Assembly (NCBI GenBank): GCA_963691705.1
Contig: OY829540.1
Coordinates: 72,278,367-72,342,366, forward strand
DNA from: Viola odorata
Lineage: Eukaryota; Streptophyta; Magnoliopsida; Malpighiales; Violaceae
Direction of reading: 5' to 3'
DNA: 64,000 bases
The position numbers and the translations under genes are program-made. Positions 1 to 11,044 of the stretch are shown in pieces. The notes under the pieces are model-generated. The model worked only from the letters and a program-made list of their open reading frames with translations. It was not told the origin of the DNA and did no database searches. Each line of letters starts with the position of its first letter. Positions within the stretch are counted from its first letter, which is position 1.

Positions 1-1029
1 TTCCGATTGGGATTGTGAGCTTTCTTCTTCACTCTCATCATCATCCCAAGTTGTAGCTTTTAGAGCCCTCTTAGGATATCTACGGGATTTTTTCCCATCC
101 TTAGACCCTCTTTTCTCAAACTTCTTCTTCTTATCAAGGTTGGGACATTCACTCTTGACATGCCCTGGCTTTTCACAACCAAAACAAACAACACTATCAT
201 TTTTAAACTTGGATTTAGAAGTGTTAGAATGCTCACCTTGATACTTTTGCTTTTTCTCATTGTTGTGCCAAAATTTCCTGAAATTTCTAGCAAAAGCAGC
301 CAAAGACTCAATGTTTTCTTCATTCCCTTGATCCTTGCTAACAAATGCTACATTGTTGCTCTTGGCTTTTTGTACTTCCGGTTCACCCATTTTGAGTTTG
401 TGCTCAAATGCCGTAAGAGAGCCAACAAGTTGAGAATAGGTAGGTCTCTTTTCTAGCTCATCAAAAATAGAAGTCTTGGCATTCCAAGAGTTAGGTAAAA
501 TACTAAGAAGTTTTCTTACCATCTCCTCATCGCTAGGAGTCCATCCAAGAGTTCCCATAGTATTGCAAATATTTTGAATTCTAGTGCTTAAATCATAAAT
601 AGTCTCACCACTCTTCATATCTAGCAATTCATACTCACGCTTGAGTGTGTTGAGTCTAATGTTTCTCACTTGAGGAGTGCCTTCATGAGCTGTCTCCAAA
701 GTATCCCAAACATCCTTGGACAATTTACAAGCACTAACACGGTTAAATTCATTTTGAGAAATTGAACAAAATAAAGCATACCTTGCCTTGTCTTCACTTT
801 GTTTCCTTGAAACCGATCCAGCTGGCCACCTCTCAAAAGGAAGAGGTTTTGTTGATCCATCTTCAGCCGGAGGTTCCATGGGAGTGACAAATCCATGTAA
901 AACACAATCTAGCATGATTTGATCTTGTCCACCTAGGAAGGCTATCATCTTTGTCTTCCATTGCAAGTAGTTGTTTCCATCAAGAAATGGTGGACGGTTG
1001 ATTACACCATATAATCCCTCTTGAGCCAT
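1..1029 (-). CDS. Copia-type retrotransposon Gag (partial, 5' part of the polyprotein)
   Basis: Reading the minus strand from the ATG at 1029, the frame stays open to the window edge (343 codons), so the rest of gag-pol lies to the left. The N-terminus (MAQEGLYGVINRPPFLDGNN, then YLQWKTKM) is the conserved Copia gag start, followed by the UBN2/gag-polypeptide region (VWDTLETAHEGT, LNTLKREYELLDM). Near residue 310 is one zinc knuckle, CFGCEKPGHVKSEC (C-X2-C-X4-H-X4-C), which binds RNA in Gag. A basic then acidic tail follows. Gag packages element RNA in cytoplasmic particles. No frameshift or stop is visible in this part, which suggests a fairly young element. It lies just downstream of the primer-binding site and 5' LTR in the same orientation. 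Confidence 0.93.
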   Translation of the reverse strand, partial: MAQEGLYGVINRPPFLDGNNYLQWKTKMIAFLGGQDQIMLDCVLHGFVTPMEPPAEDGSTKPLPFERWPAGSVSRKQSEDKARYALFCSISQNEFNRVSACKLSKDVWDTLETAHEGTPQVRNIRLNTLKREYELLDMKSGETIYDLSTRIQNICNTMGTLGWTPSDEEMVRKLLSILPNSWNAKTSIFDELEKRPTYSQLVGSLTAFEHKLKMGEPEVQKAKSNNVAFVSKDQGNEENIESLAAFARNFRKFWHNNEKKQKYQGEHSNTSKSKFKNDSVVCFGCEKPGHVKSECPNLDKKKKFEKRGSKDGKKSRRYPKRALKATTWDDDESEEESSQSQSE

Positions 1030-1074
1030 TTGATCTTTTACTTGAGGTGATTAAACCTACAAAACAAGTACCTT

Positions 1075-1086
1075 GCTCCGCTACCA
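1075..1086 (-). other. Primer-binding site (initiator tRNA-Met type)
   Basis: On the minus strand TGGTAGCGGAGC begins three bases after the LTR end. It resembles the usual Copia site TGGTATCAGAGC, complementary to the 3' end of initiator tRNA-Met, with a few mismatches. Its place between LTR and gag is as expected. Confidence 0.75.
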
Positions 1087-1304
1087 ATTGATAAACGTGG
1101 CCTAGAGGGGGGGTGAATAGGCAATAATAGACAATAAAAAATCTAACACAAATTGTAAATAATTTGAGTGCGGAAATAGAATGTAAAAACACAAGTATGT
1201 ATAGTGGTTCCAATTCCTCAATGAATTGTACTCCACTACCTAAGAGTCCTCCTCTTAGGATTTTCTAACAACGAACACTTCGTTATTTACCTTGAGTTTT
1301 TACG

Positions 1305-1455
1305 GGTTCAACTCAAACCTTACACCTTGGTTTTTGCGGGCTCAACCAATAAACCTTTCACTTGGTTTTCACGGGATCACCAACAACCTTACACTTGGTT
1401 TTTGCGGGCTCAACCAACAAACCTTACAATGTGATTTTTCCGGGCTCAATCACAA
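1305..1455. repeat. Degenerate direct repeats inside the Copia LTR
   Basis: About four degenerate units follow each other, each with a core like CTTGGTTTTTGCGGGCTCAA preceded by an 'accttaca' stretch. They give chance ORFs and no recognisable protein. Confidence 0.7.
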
Positions 1456-1873
1456 CCTATCACAATCAAGATTACTTGACAAGAGAATGTTAAATAGCAA
1501 CACAATTGGTGTACAAATAAACTATGTATGATTCAATAAATAACACCAATAAATGAACAAGAATACCTCAAAAGAAAGCTTAAACCTTACTTGAAATATG
1601 GACACAAGATTGAGTAAATTCGGATGTGAGAAGCTTGTGTTATGAAAGAATCAAGTTGAAGGTTTTGCAAAAACTCAGATTTTTGGTCTTTTGAAAAGTA
1701 TGAGAGCTTTCTAAAATTTTTCTTGTGTTCTAAATGTTCTTGTTATGTTCTAACTCATCTAGGATGAGTATATATAGGTTTTAGATCAGTTATGATCCGG
1801 ACAAGAAAGTATGGAGCCAAAAATCCCGTTATAGTGGACAAAATAGCTGTTGGGAAAAACTAGCCGTTGGGCA

Positions 1874-2108
1874 AAACGCTATGGCGTTTTGAATAACGCT
1901 ATAGCGTTTTGCTACTGAAGTTATTTCGTAACTTCAGAGGCAAAACGCTATGGCGTTTCTCAAAACGCTATGGCGTTTCTCAAAACGCTATGGCGTTTTC
2001 AAAACGCTATAGCGTTTTGAGAAACGCTATAGCGTTTTGCTCCTGGACGAAATCTTTCATTCCAGTAGCAAAACGCTATAGCGTTTTCACAAACGCTATG
2101 GCGTTTTA
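1874..2108. repeat. Array of nine short palindromes AAAACGCTATRGCGTTTT in the LTR
   Basis: Nine copies of a 16-18 base near-perfect palindrome, alternating between ...CTATGG... and ...CTATAG... centres, occur at about 1875, 1894, 1943, 1961, 1980, 1999, 2022, 2070 and 2091. Spacing is irregular (about 18-48 bases). They lie about 300-530 bases from the 5' end of the LTR, in what would be U3. Confidence 0.85.
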
Positions 2109-5100
2109 AGCCTGACGAAAATGCAAAAAACCTTTCCGAAATTCATTTTCGCTTAAAAACCTTTTGACTCAAAAACTCTTGAGGTATTTAATGAACATTG
2201 ATCAAGTGTTAAGTTGAATCATACTTACATGATTAGAGTTCTAATGTACACTTGATCTTCTAGCTTGTGATATCTTGATTTGTTGCTTTTTTTCTTATTT
2301 GCTTGATCACAAACTACACACACTTTAACTTCAAATTGCATTAGTAATACTAATTAGTTTGTGTGTCTAAAATCATCAAAACAAGAGTAAGTTGCCCTTG
2401 GGCTAACACACGGATGTGAATTTCTAAGTTGATCAAGTTTCGTAGATTCTTAAATTCCTCCAGGCTAGCCATCTCTGCCTCGTACGTCTCATCAGCACTA
2501 ATGTTGTTGCTTCTTCTTCTTTGTAATTGCTCCCATCTCGTAAAGCTTTTTCCAATACGCAAGTCCTCTAGTAAGGTCAACCTGGAAATCACGCCTGATG
2601 CAATCGATTTTAGTTTCCAACAATTACGCAAATCCAGTAATTTCAAAGTGCTACCCAATTTCCCTATCTCTTTTGGGACGCAAACAATAGAAGAACCAAT
2701 TAGGCTGAGAGCTTGTAACATCGGTAGCTCTCCGATCACAGCTATGTCACCCAATTCGCAACCATCAAGACACAGTGTTCGAAGATTTACAAGAGAACTG
2801 AGTGATGAAACCAGTACCAGTGAAAGAGACATCTTGGTCAGATCCATGAGTTTGAGTCCTTTCATTCCCGCAAAGAAGTTGTCTGGGATTTTGAAAGATG
2901 CATCAATCTTGCTCCTAAGCATTAGAAACGACTCAAGCTTTGGGTTATCAAACGCTACGGGGAGCTCATGATCAGAAGGAAGACGACAATAGAAAAAAGA
3001 GATTGCTGTGAATTTTTCAAATTGATCCTTAGAAGGCCATTCTTCTAATTCACCATCATTTGCTACACTGAACACGTCATGATCTCTAGATGCCACAAAG
3101 GTTGCAAACTTGTGGACGACATCATGCATTTTTATTATTCCCTCCTTATTACCATCTTGCAACAAGCAACATCCCTTGAGGTCGCGGAGGTATTTGTGTA
3201 GTCTACCACTGACCTCTTTTACTTTTGTGCACCCTTTGAACAAATCGAAACCCATTGCATATTTCAGCAAGTCTTCCATTAGAATGGAGCGATGATCCAA
3301 TTGTGCGCAAAGTAAAAATAATTTCTTCTTCTCCTCGCTTTTCAAAAACTCATAACTCACCTCTATCCTCTTGTATGCGTCTTCACCATAGTCTACCCCC
3401 TCAAACTTTTTCAGTCGGGTCAATGCGTCCTCCCAAATACTCCGATCCACATTTCGCAACGCCCTTCCAGTGGTCGCAAGTAAAATCGGGATACCTGAAG
3501 AAACATCATACAATAATAAATGATAAATTATTGTTGGAAAATTAATTTAGTGATTTTCGATCCGCAATTTTGCATTTGTTATTTTTTATTTTTCTTAAAG
3601 GAAAAGAGCACTTGGATTAAAAAATACTTATCTATATTCCCTTTTTTATGTCATCTTTATATAGTATTAACAGTTTTGGAATATTATTTTATAGGCAGAA
3701 TATTTTTGTTAAAGGAAAAGAGCACTTGGAGTTTAATTTATTTTCTTATGTTTTCAACCTTATTATTTTTTCATAATTTCATAACTTTTTTTATTTCTTT
3801 AAGAAACACAAAACATTTTTTAATGTTCTTCTCTACATTATATGTTGAGTACGTAATTTTGGGTTTAATTTAATTGTTTCAACTAAATTAATTTTAAATA
3901 AACTTTTAGAAAATTTAATATTGTTTTTTGAAATATAAGAAACTTGAAAATTTTATCATTAATTTATACAATTGATTCATAGGACATACTTTCATAAAAA
4001 AAATTATAGTTAGTTAAACTAACTTTAGAGGTTGAAATTTTCACCATATAGTTTTTAGTTTTTTTTAAATGATAAAAAATTCAAAAACTTTATGAAAAAT
4101 GAGAAAATAATGTAACATATATGCTATAGCTCAATTTTTTTCATCATTGTTAGACATTACAGTATTGTTATTTTTTCCTCTAATTTATGTAAAAAATCAA
4201 TTTTTTACCTTCTTTTTTTTTTACTTTCTAACTAGTAAAAAAGTAAAAAATATACAAGGAAAAATGGAACATTTTGTAACCAGTTAGATGGTCAAAAGTA
4301 TGACTAGATGAGAATTACAATACCTCCGCACTGTTCTACCACTTGCTCCGCAATGGGGCGCCAATTGGAATACTGAGCGTCGCCACCTACCATTTTATCA
4401 AATAGATTTCGTGCGTCATTAGGCGGTAAACTATCAAGTCCGAAGTTGTTTGTTGAATCCATTTCATTTTCTAGCACCATTTTACTCCTGGACGTCATCA
4501 AGATTTTGAATTTCGTGTGAACGCTGCTGCCAACAGGGATTCCCACATCTTGAAGTTCAAATCCGGACCAAATGTCATCCAGAATGATGAGTAATTTGTC
4601 TTTCTCCTGCAACTGCTCGCGTAGCTGTGTAGCTCGATCATTGAGAGTTTCGCCTTGCAGTTGTATCTTGAGCCCCCCAGCAATCTGTCTCTAAATGATA
4701 GTCAGATCGGGTTGATAGTTGTTTTCGAGTTGATTTTGCCTTTCGGAAACGGTTGCCAGGACCACATAACTGAATGTCCCATTCTGCTGCAGCTCTGCAC
4801 CGATCTGTTTTGCTAGTGTGGTCTTTCCAGTACCACCCATCCCATAAACCCCTACATTGTTCAAGTTTGGATCTTTCAACGCCGCCACAATCTGATTTGA
4901 AACAGACGCTCTTGATTGAAACTCCTCAAAGTAGGGGAAGGGGGTGACTCCTAAGGACTGCCAGTAATCAACATAGGTCACCGGGCCGGCATATTCGTTT
5001 ACCTCCTTCAGCAGCTCAGCAGCCTTATCTATCGCCTTTTTTGCTGATTTGCTTGCCTGTCGAAATCATGGATATAACAACGGACCAAATTATTTTAAGA

Positions 5101-5136
5101 AAATTGAATTTTGTTTAAGGAAAAAATACTCTCTTC

Positions 5137-6750
5137 CATAGTTATCAGAACCGGACCGGACAGAGAACAGGAAATGAAAATTTGGTGGTTCAACCGGGTT
5201 GAACCGGGTTCGACCGGATTGTAGTTGCTGGTCCGTCCGGAACCGTTCGCACATTAAACCGGTAAATCTTAGACTATTAAACCGGATTAAACCGGATTGA
5301 ACCGGCTGGTTTTTTTACTGTAGCATTTTATAAGATATCAAAATAAAGTATATTAAGTAGATCAAAAGTTGAAAATAAAGAAACTATCTAATATTTAAAT
5401 GAAATGATATTCAAAATTCAAACACACTTAAATATTCAAATTATTTTTATCAATAAAGAAACTATTTAACACTGTAAATTTACTAATATAATTTCGGATT
5501 TCAGGATATTTGGTATTGGACCGAAAAACAACCCACACATGAACTCTTTTTTATTTTATTTTTCAGTTGATTTTTACAATTACCAAAATAAAAGTGAATA
5601 TGCTAAATATAGGAACTATATTTTACTTGGTCAAATATTTTAACTAATAAGATTATGTGTTAGAAACTTGATTTTGATTAGTTCTTATCGTATCTCTAAA
5701 ATATATTGCAAACATCAATACACTTAAAATCTGTTGTATTTTCGGTAAAATAGAAAAAAAATTGAATCACATAAAATTGTGATTGCGAAGTTTATTTCAC
5801 TTTCTTTCGAGAAAAAAAAAACTCTTATAATATCAAACCAAACCAAAACATCTACATTTACCATAAATGTATTAGTAATTTTATTAATATTTTTTCTATA
5901 AACATATTTTTTATATATTTTAATAAATTAATAAGGGCGAGAAAAATCTAAATTATATACTACTATTACATTACATAAGTTATTTATTTTATTACAAAGC
6001 AGCTTGAAAGTAATACTAGTGCATAAAAAGAGAAAATAAAAAACAAAAAAAAAAAGAATACAGGAGACGTTCAATGCACATTTGTGGATGCTTCCATTTC
6101 CAACATAAGGGAGTGGGCAGTGGTGACGTGGAGAGATTTGAGTGGGTCAATGCACATTTGTGGATGCTTCCATTTCCAACATAAGGGAGTGGGCAGTGGT
6201 GACGTGGAGAGATTTGAGTGGGTCAATGTACATTTGTGATGCTTCCATTTCCAAGTTAGAGGTAGGGAAGGAGAGGTTCAAAACTTGAAAGGGATTAAAT
6301 ATATACAAACATGTTTTAAAAAGAAAAGTAAAGTGGTACAAGAAAATACCACATCGGAGAAAAATAAAAATTTGGTGCAAATGTGTTCATATAAAAGCAT
6401 CACCACTTAGGTGTAAGTTGACAACTTGAGTGAAAATCAAGTTGGGCCTCTTAGAAGTTGTCCCCAATAAAATGAAAATTTTAAATACTAGTAAAAAATA
6501 TATTTTTTTTTTTGGTCCTTAGTTTTGGGCCCGTGGGCCGTGTCAAAACGGCGTTGTTTTGACAAGGCATCAAACTGGACATTTTGGTTGAAAACTGGCT
6601 GGTTCGTCGGTTGGCTAAAAACCGGCCGGTTCGTCCGGTCCGACCCGAGTCAGAGGGCAATCTGGTCCGAAAACTGAATCGGACCAGAAAGGTAAAAATG
6701 GTCGGTTGAACCTGACGGACCGGCTGGTCCAGTCCGGTTCTGATATCATG
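5137..6750. mobile_element. Non-autonomous TIR DNA transposon in intron 1 of NLR copy 1
   Basis: The ends are inverted repeats: left CATAGTTATCAGAACCGG, right (reverse complement) CATGATATCAGAACCGG. They are flanked by the same hexamer CTCTTC at 5131-5136 and 6751-6756. Further inside, both ends are rich in repeated 'accggttc/gaaccgg' motifs. Intron 1 of the paralogue is only about 310 bases and lacks this sequence. There is no transposase ORF. The superfamily is uncertain: the short TIR and 6-bp (perhaps longer, eroded) duplication do not decide between hAT and MULE. Confidence 0.8.
6071..6262. repeat. 76-bp tandem repeat, about 2.5 copies
   Basis: The unit starts TCAATGCACATTTGTGGATG. It begins at 6071, 6147 and 6223, giving an exact period of 76; the third copy is partial. 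It lies inside the intron-1 transposon. Confidence 0.9.
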
Positions 6751-7710
6751 CTCTTCGTTATTTTATAGATAATTGATTTGGGGAAAATTTTATTTTTAAG
6801 ATCAAAGTCAAAAAGACTCAATTGTCAAATAATACAGGCAATTTGCTTACTTACCCGGTAGCAGGCACACAGATTCAAACGCATGAGACAACAGCATCGA
6901 CAACGGCAATCTGATGCTCCTTCATCATCCCTGATAAGTGTAGAAGCTTCTTCTTTGAGAGAAGCCATATCTGTCTGCCGTTGCGCCACAACAGGATCGA
7001 CAATTGTCGCCCCTATACTCGCAGCCTCTTCAATTCGATGCTTCACAGATTCGATCGCATCGCTCAGTTTCTGAACTTGAGTCCTCAGTTTCACAATGTT
7101 TTTGCCGTATGCAATGAGAAGAGCAGCCTCCGTTTTGACCCACCCCAAACAGCACCCAGCAATACAGTTGAAAGCGCCCATAAGGCCCGATAGAACCATT
7201 TTTTTTGGAAAACTAAAATGGAAACTCGTCGAAGGAAAGGAAACAAATTGAAATAGAAATTGTGAGTGGGAAACAAAGAACAAACGGCAGATTTAGCACA
7301 AAACAAATAGCAATATTAGCAATTTCAAAGGATTTTGATTTGAAAACTGGCAAAATGAGATGAGAGTTAATGGCCATAAATAAATGAGCTAGCTTTTCTT
7401 TTCTGATTGGATGGGGAAATTGCAAAAATTGGTACTTGTACAAGAATTTAATTAAATGTTTCATACCTCATGTCTAAATTGCTTTTAAAAGATACTCGTA
7501 CAATAACAAAACGTCACATTTGGTACCTCCAACTCACGCCGTCCAACAATCACCGTTAACTATCCTACGTGGCACGCCACGTCGGATGACACGTGGCACA
7601 CGGCTGACGTGGCCTGCCACGTCATCGATTTTGACTGGGTCTTTCCCCATGTGTGAAACGACGTCGTTTTGGCCAGGCATGAGTCGTTCATGATTAAATT
7701 GAAAGACAAG

Positions 7711-7780
7711 TGGAATCCAAGACTCGAACCCAAGACCTCTTGCGACACAAGCGAGAATCATACCACTAGACCAAATGCTC
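7711..7780 (-). pseudogene. tRNA-Pro-like pseudogene in the left arm of the fold-back element
   Basis: On the minus strand the sequence runs GAGCATTTGGTCTAGTGGTA, then TGATTCTCGCTT, an altered anticodon loop, and GCAAGAGGTCTTGGGTTCGA. This follows plant tRNA-Pro closely through the acceptor 5' strand, D-arm (box A) and T-arm (box B). The T-stem pairs mostly by G-U, the 3' acceptor strand no longer matches, and the anticodon reads GTG in place of TGG. A functional tRNA is unlikely, but boxes A and B could still attract RNA polymerase III. Confidence 0.72.
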
Positions 7781-8737
7781 TTGATGTGTTACAAATGATT
7801 ACTACAAATATTTATTGTGTGATTCCAAAATTCCAAAAAATGTAAAAATTCCAAAAAATTCCTCTTGATGTTCATCTTTTAAAAATTCCAAAAAATGTAA
7901 AAATTCTAAAAAATTCCAAAAATAATTTAATTAATTTAAAAATCCAAAAAAAAAAATATACAAATTCTAAAAAAAATGTTAAAATTCCAAATATAATTTA
8001 GTTATTCTAAAAATTCAGAAAAAATGTAAAAAATGTAAAAAATTCCAAAACAAATTTAATTAATCTAAAAATTCAGTATTACTTTGGAGTAATACTGTGT
8101 TACAATACTGTGTTACTCCAAAATGATATAATTAAATTAAAAAATAAAAAAAATTAAAGATTCCAAAAAATTCCAAAGAAAATGTAAAAATTTACAAAAA
8201 TAATTTAATTAATTAATCTAAAAATTCAGAAACAATTGTAAAATTCCACAAAAAATGTAAAAAATTATAAAATACTGAAATTAATCTAAATTTTTACAAT
8301 TATTTTTTGGAATTTTTAAATTTTCTGGATTTTGAGATTAATTAAATTTGTTTTGGAATTTTTTACATTTTTTATATTTTTTCTGCATTTTTAGAATAAT
8401 TAAATTATTTTTGGAATTTTAACATTTTTTTTAGAATTTGTATATTTTTTTTGGAATTTGTACATTTTTTTGGATTCGTTGATTAATTAAATTATTTTTG
8501 AAATTTTTTAAAATTTTTAGATTTTTTCTGAATTTTTAGATTAATTAAATTATTTTTGAAATTTTTACATTTTTTGGAATTTTTAAAAGATGAACATGGA
8601 AAGCCACTCAACAAATCGAAGAGAAGTGAGAGAGGTAGAGAAAGGTGGTGCGGTAATGGGAAGGGTTTTGGAGTAATAACTAGCAAATTTTGGAATCACA
8701 CAATAAATATTTGTAGTAATCAATTGTAACACATCAA

Positions 8738-8808
8738 GAGCATTTAGTCTAGTGGTATGATTCCCTCTTGTGACCCAAGAGGTCTTGGGTTCAAGTCTCG
8801 GATTTCCA
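8738..8808 (+). pseudogene. tRNA-Pro-like pseudogene in the right arm of the fold-back element
   Basis: This is the inverted partner of 7711-7780: GAGCATTTAGTCTAGTGGTA, TGATTCCCTCTTG, and GAGGTCTTGGGTTCAAGTCT. Box A and box B remain. It differs from the left copy at scattered positions, so the arms have diverged since the sequence was captured. Confidence 0.7.
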
Positions 8809-9166
8809 CTTGTCTTTCATTTTAATCATGAACGACGAGTCGTTCATGCCTGGCCAAAACGACGTCGTTTCACACATGGGACCCAATCAAGAGCGATGAC
8901 GTGGCAGAGCCGTCAAACGTGCGCCACGTGGCATATGCCGTGACGTTCAAAAGCGATGACGTGGCAGGCCACGTCAGCCGTGTACCACGTGGCATCCGAC
9001 GTGGCGTGCCACGCAGGATAGTTAATGGTGATTGTTGGACGGCGTGAGTCGGAGGTACCAAATGTGACGTTTTGTTATTGTACAAGTATCTTTTAAAAGC
9101 AATTTAGACATAAGGTATGAAACATTTCATTAAATTCTTATACAGGTACCAATTTTTGCAATTCCC

Positions 9167-11044
9167 ACAAAGACTTTCCAAAGTCTTTCATTAATTAATT
9201 TTTTATTATTAATGAAAATACTACTATACCCTCCGTGTTGTTCTAAAATGTCTTTTTAGCTTTACTGATTGGATCTGCACAAAGACTTTCCAAAATCTTT
9301 CATTATTAATGAAAAATACTACTATACCCCAATTAAGTTAGCTACCTCTGACAAGATTTTTACACACCAAAAATTACTTTTTGACAGCTACCTTTAATTT
9401 TACAGCTTCTTTTAAACCACTAAAAATTACTCCTTATCTATCATTTAATAATTGACGCGTTGACTTTTGACACGTATATTAAAAAAGTTGGATAATTTAC
9501 TATTTGAGACAATTTATCTCGATTTTTTTTTTCGAATTACATGAATAGTATGTTCTAAATTCGAGAAAAAATTCGAGGCTCTATAATATAATATACAGTT
9601 GTGGAGTGGTATCCCACCTAGTGTATACAATTCATAGAAAAGATAGTGTTCATTACTGTGCAATGGAAGGCTTTCAATTTCAAGACTATGCAAATTGAGA
9701 TAGGTTAATAATTAATTATGACAACTAATCAGCTTTCGATCAACGGTATTTTACTAGAATATTATTCTTATTTTATTTATTGTTTCTTAAATATATACAT
9801 TAAAAATAACTCCTGCACAAAAACTTTCGAAAGTCTTTCAGTAATTATTTTATTTTATATGAAATAATACATCTCATTTTGAAATCTCGACGTTATCAAA
9901 CAATTTATTTATATTATTATAAAATGATTTGTCGTTTACTATATAATAGTATATCCGGTAAAATAATCTATTTTTTTATGACAAGATAAATACTCTCTTT
10001 AATACAGTTGGTGTGCATACCTACGCCACACTATATACAATTCATAGAAGAAGAAAAAATAAGTACTAGTTATCGTTTTTTTAATTAAAAATATACTCTT
10101 TCTAAAAAAGGAAATTATCATTTTTTTTAATTTTTTCAAGAACTAAGATAATTATTAGTTGTTAATTTTTGCCCAACCAAATTGTAACTTTTTTTGTCAA
10201 TTATCTTGAAAATTAAAAATTGACAATTGATTTTTCTATTTTATTTACTCTAAAAATGACAACTAAAAAAATTTAAAGGACGAGATGTTTCAACATCGTG
10301 ACACGAAAGTATTAATATTTCTATTACAGACACGCGTAATGGGAATGGAAATGCATATTAGACTAGAAGTAGAACCATTCTACTCCTTCGTTAATTTTTT
10401 TTATTATTAATAAAAATACTATTATACCCTCCGTGTTATACTAACATGTTTTTTAAGCTGTCATAATAGCATAAAGGCCCTCTGTACTATCGGTCTCCGG
10501 TAAGTTGCCTCCTTCTGTTAAATTTGACTGTTAAAACTAACAGATTACCTGCTACAATAGGCTTTGAATATAAAATTATAAACATAATTAGTCACAATTT
10601 TTTAAAATAATTTTAATATTAAATAAATTAGCTAATGGGTATTCATTTTTCTTCTCAAGTTAAATAAATTAATCATAATTCATCTAGAAAATTATAAAAT
10701 GATATTTAATTTGATCATTTTTTTATCTTAAATGGCATTTAAAATGAAACAAACAAAGTATATCCGAACGCAAAAATAATTTTAAAAATAATAGTATATA
10801 ACATATTTTCCAATTAAATGTTGAATTTAGAATTTCAAAAAAAGTTAGTGGGTGTTTTATACTTAATTACCTCTCAATTATTTCTATAAATGTATTTTGA
10901 TTATTTTTAATTAATAAATTAAAAGAGTAATAATGTCATACGTTACTCTTTTTTTTAAGAAATAGAGTATATTTCAACAAAATGAGTATAATTTAAAGAA
11001 AAATAGCATTTTTTTATGAAGAAAAATTATAATATACTATATAA
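9167..11044. repeat. AT-rich intergenic DNA with degenerate local repeats
   Basis: No gene is seen. A motif containing GATTGGATCTGCACAAAGAC followed by 'tttccaaagtctttcatt' and 'ctactataccctccgtgtt' recurs here (9167, 9270, 10380) and again at 11490, 12770, 28300 and 28680. A second motif from about 9590 to 10060 (GTTGTGGAGTGGTATCCCAC ... GTGCAATGGAAGG) recurs at 11285 and 12620. An old, eroded MITE of the Stowaway-like family may lie at about 9425-9590. Confidence 0.6.

Larger units (their letters stand above)
1089..2408 (-). mobile_element. 5' LTR of the Copia element (about 1.32 kb)
   Basis: On the minus strand the LTR starts TGTTAGCCCAAGGGC at 2408 and ends ..TTTATCA at 1089, giving the canonical TG..CA ends. 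The left border in the host is exact: the paralogous NLR (near 24739) continues uninterrupted where this copy switches into LTR sequence. The 5 bases next to the LTR (2409-2413, CACGG) are the presumed target duplication; the other copy lies outside the window. The paralogue has CACTG there. The LTR contains two internal repeat arrays (1305-1455 and 1874-2108). Confidence 0.9.
2409..7199 (-). pseudogene. CC-NB-ARC-LRR resistance gene, copy 1 (disrupted)
   Basis: Exon 1 is 6855-7199 (ATG at 7199, MVLSGLMGAFNCIAGCC..., coiled-coil region). Exon 2 is 4324-5056 (P-loop GMGGTGKTT, kinase-2 LLIILDDIW, RNBS-B KILMTSRS). Exon 3 starts at 3494 (GIPILLATTGRAL, MHDVVHKF, then LRRs). All borders are GT..AG and match the intact paralogue at 22515-28075. 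Two lesions are visible. Within the NB-ARC, a CAG codon of the paralogue is TAG here (about 4691-4693). In the LRR region the frame enters the Copia LTR at 2408, so the rest of the LRR and the last exon are cut off. Intron 1 carries a 1.6 kb transposon. Intact members of the family are cytoplasmic immune receptors. Copy 1 is probably non-functional, although a short CC/partial-NB product could be made. Confidence 0.93.
7414..9166. mobile_element. Giant fold-back element with long terminal inverted repeats
   Basis: The left end GGGGAAATTGCAAAAATTGG and the right end (reverse complement) GGGAATTGCAAAAATTGG open two inverted arms. These match for at least 380 bases and continue, degenerately, through AT-rich inner arms to a centre near 8290. 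Each arm holds several overlapping ACGTGGC/GCCACGT palindromes (G-box/ABRE-like), an AACGACGTCGTTTTG palindrome and a tRNA-Pro-like sequence. No transposase ORF is seen. The paralogous upstream region of NLR copy 2 (28290-28320) is an empty site. No clean target duplication could be found; a few bases of the target appear lost. Long TIRs suggest a MULE-type non-autonomous element. Confidence 0.85.

Noticed and set aside
160..1531. Plus-strand ORFs across the Copia gag and LTR
   Set aside because: They are antisense shadows of gag or follow the direct repeats of the LTR.
1874..2108. CRISPR-like array
   Set aside because: Short palindromes with irregular spacing inside a plant LTR; no biological basis for CRISPR here.
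2429..3545. Plus-strand ORFs opposite NLR exon 3 (also 24141-25869)
   Set aside because: Both paralogues show them only because the antisense NLR frame is conserved; no plant protein features.
7711..7780. A functional tRNA gene
   Set aside because: The acceptor stem is not closed, T-stem pairing is mostly G-U and the anticodon is changed, so it was called a pseudogene.
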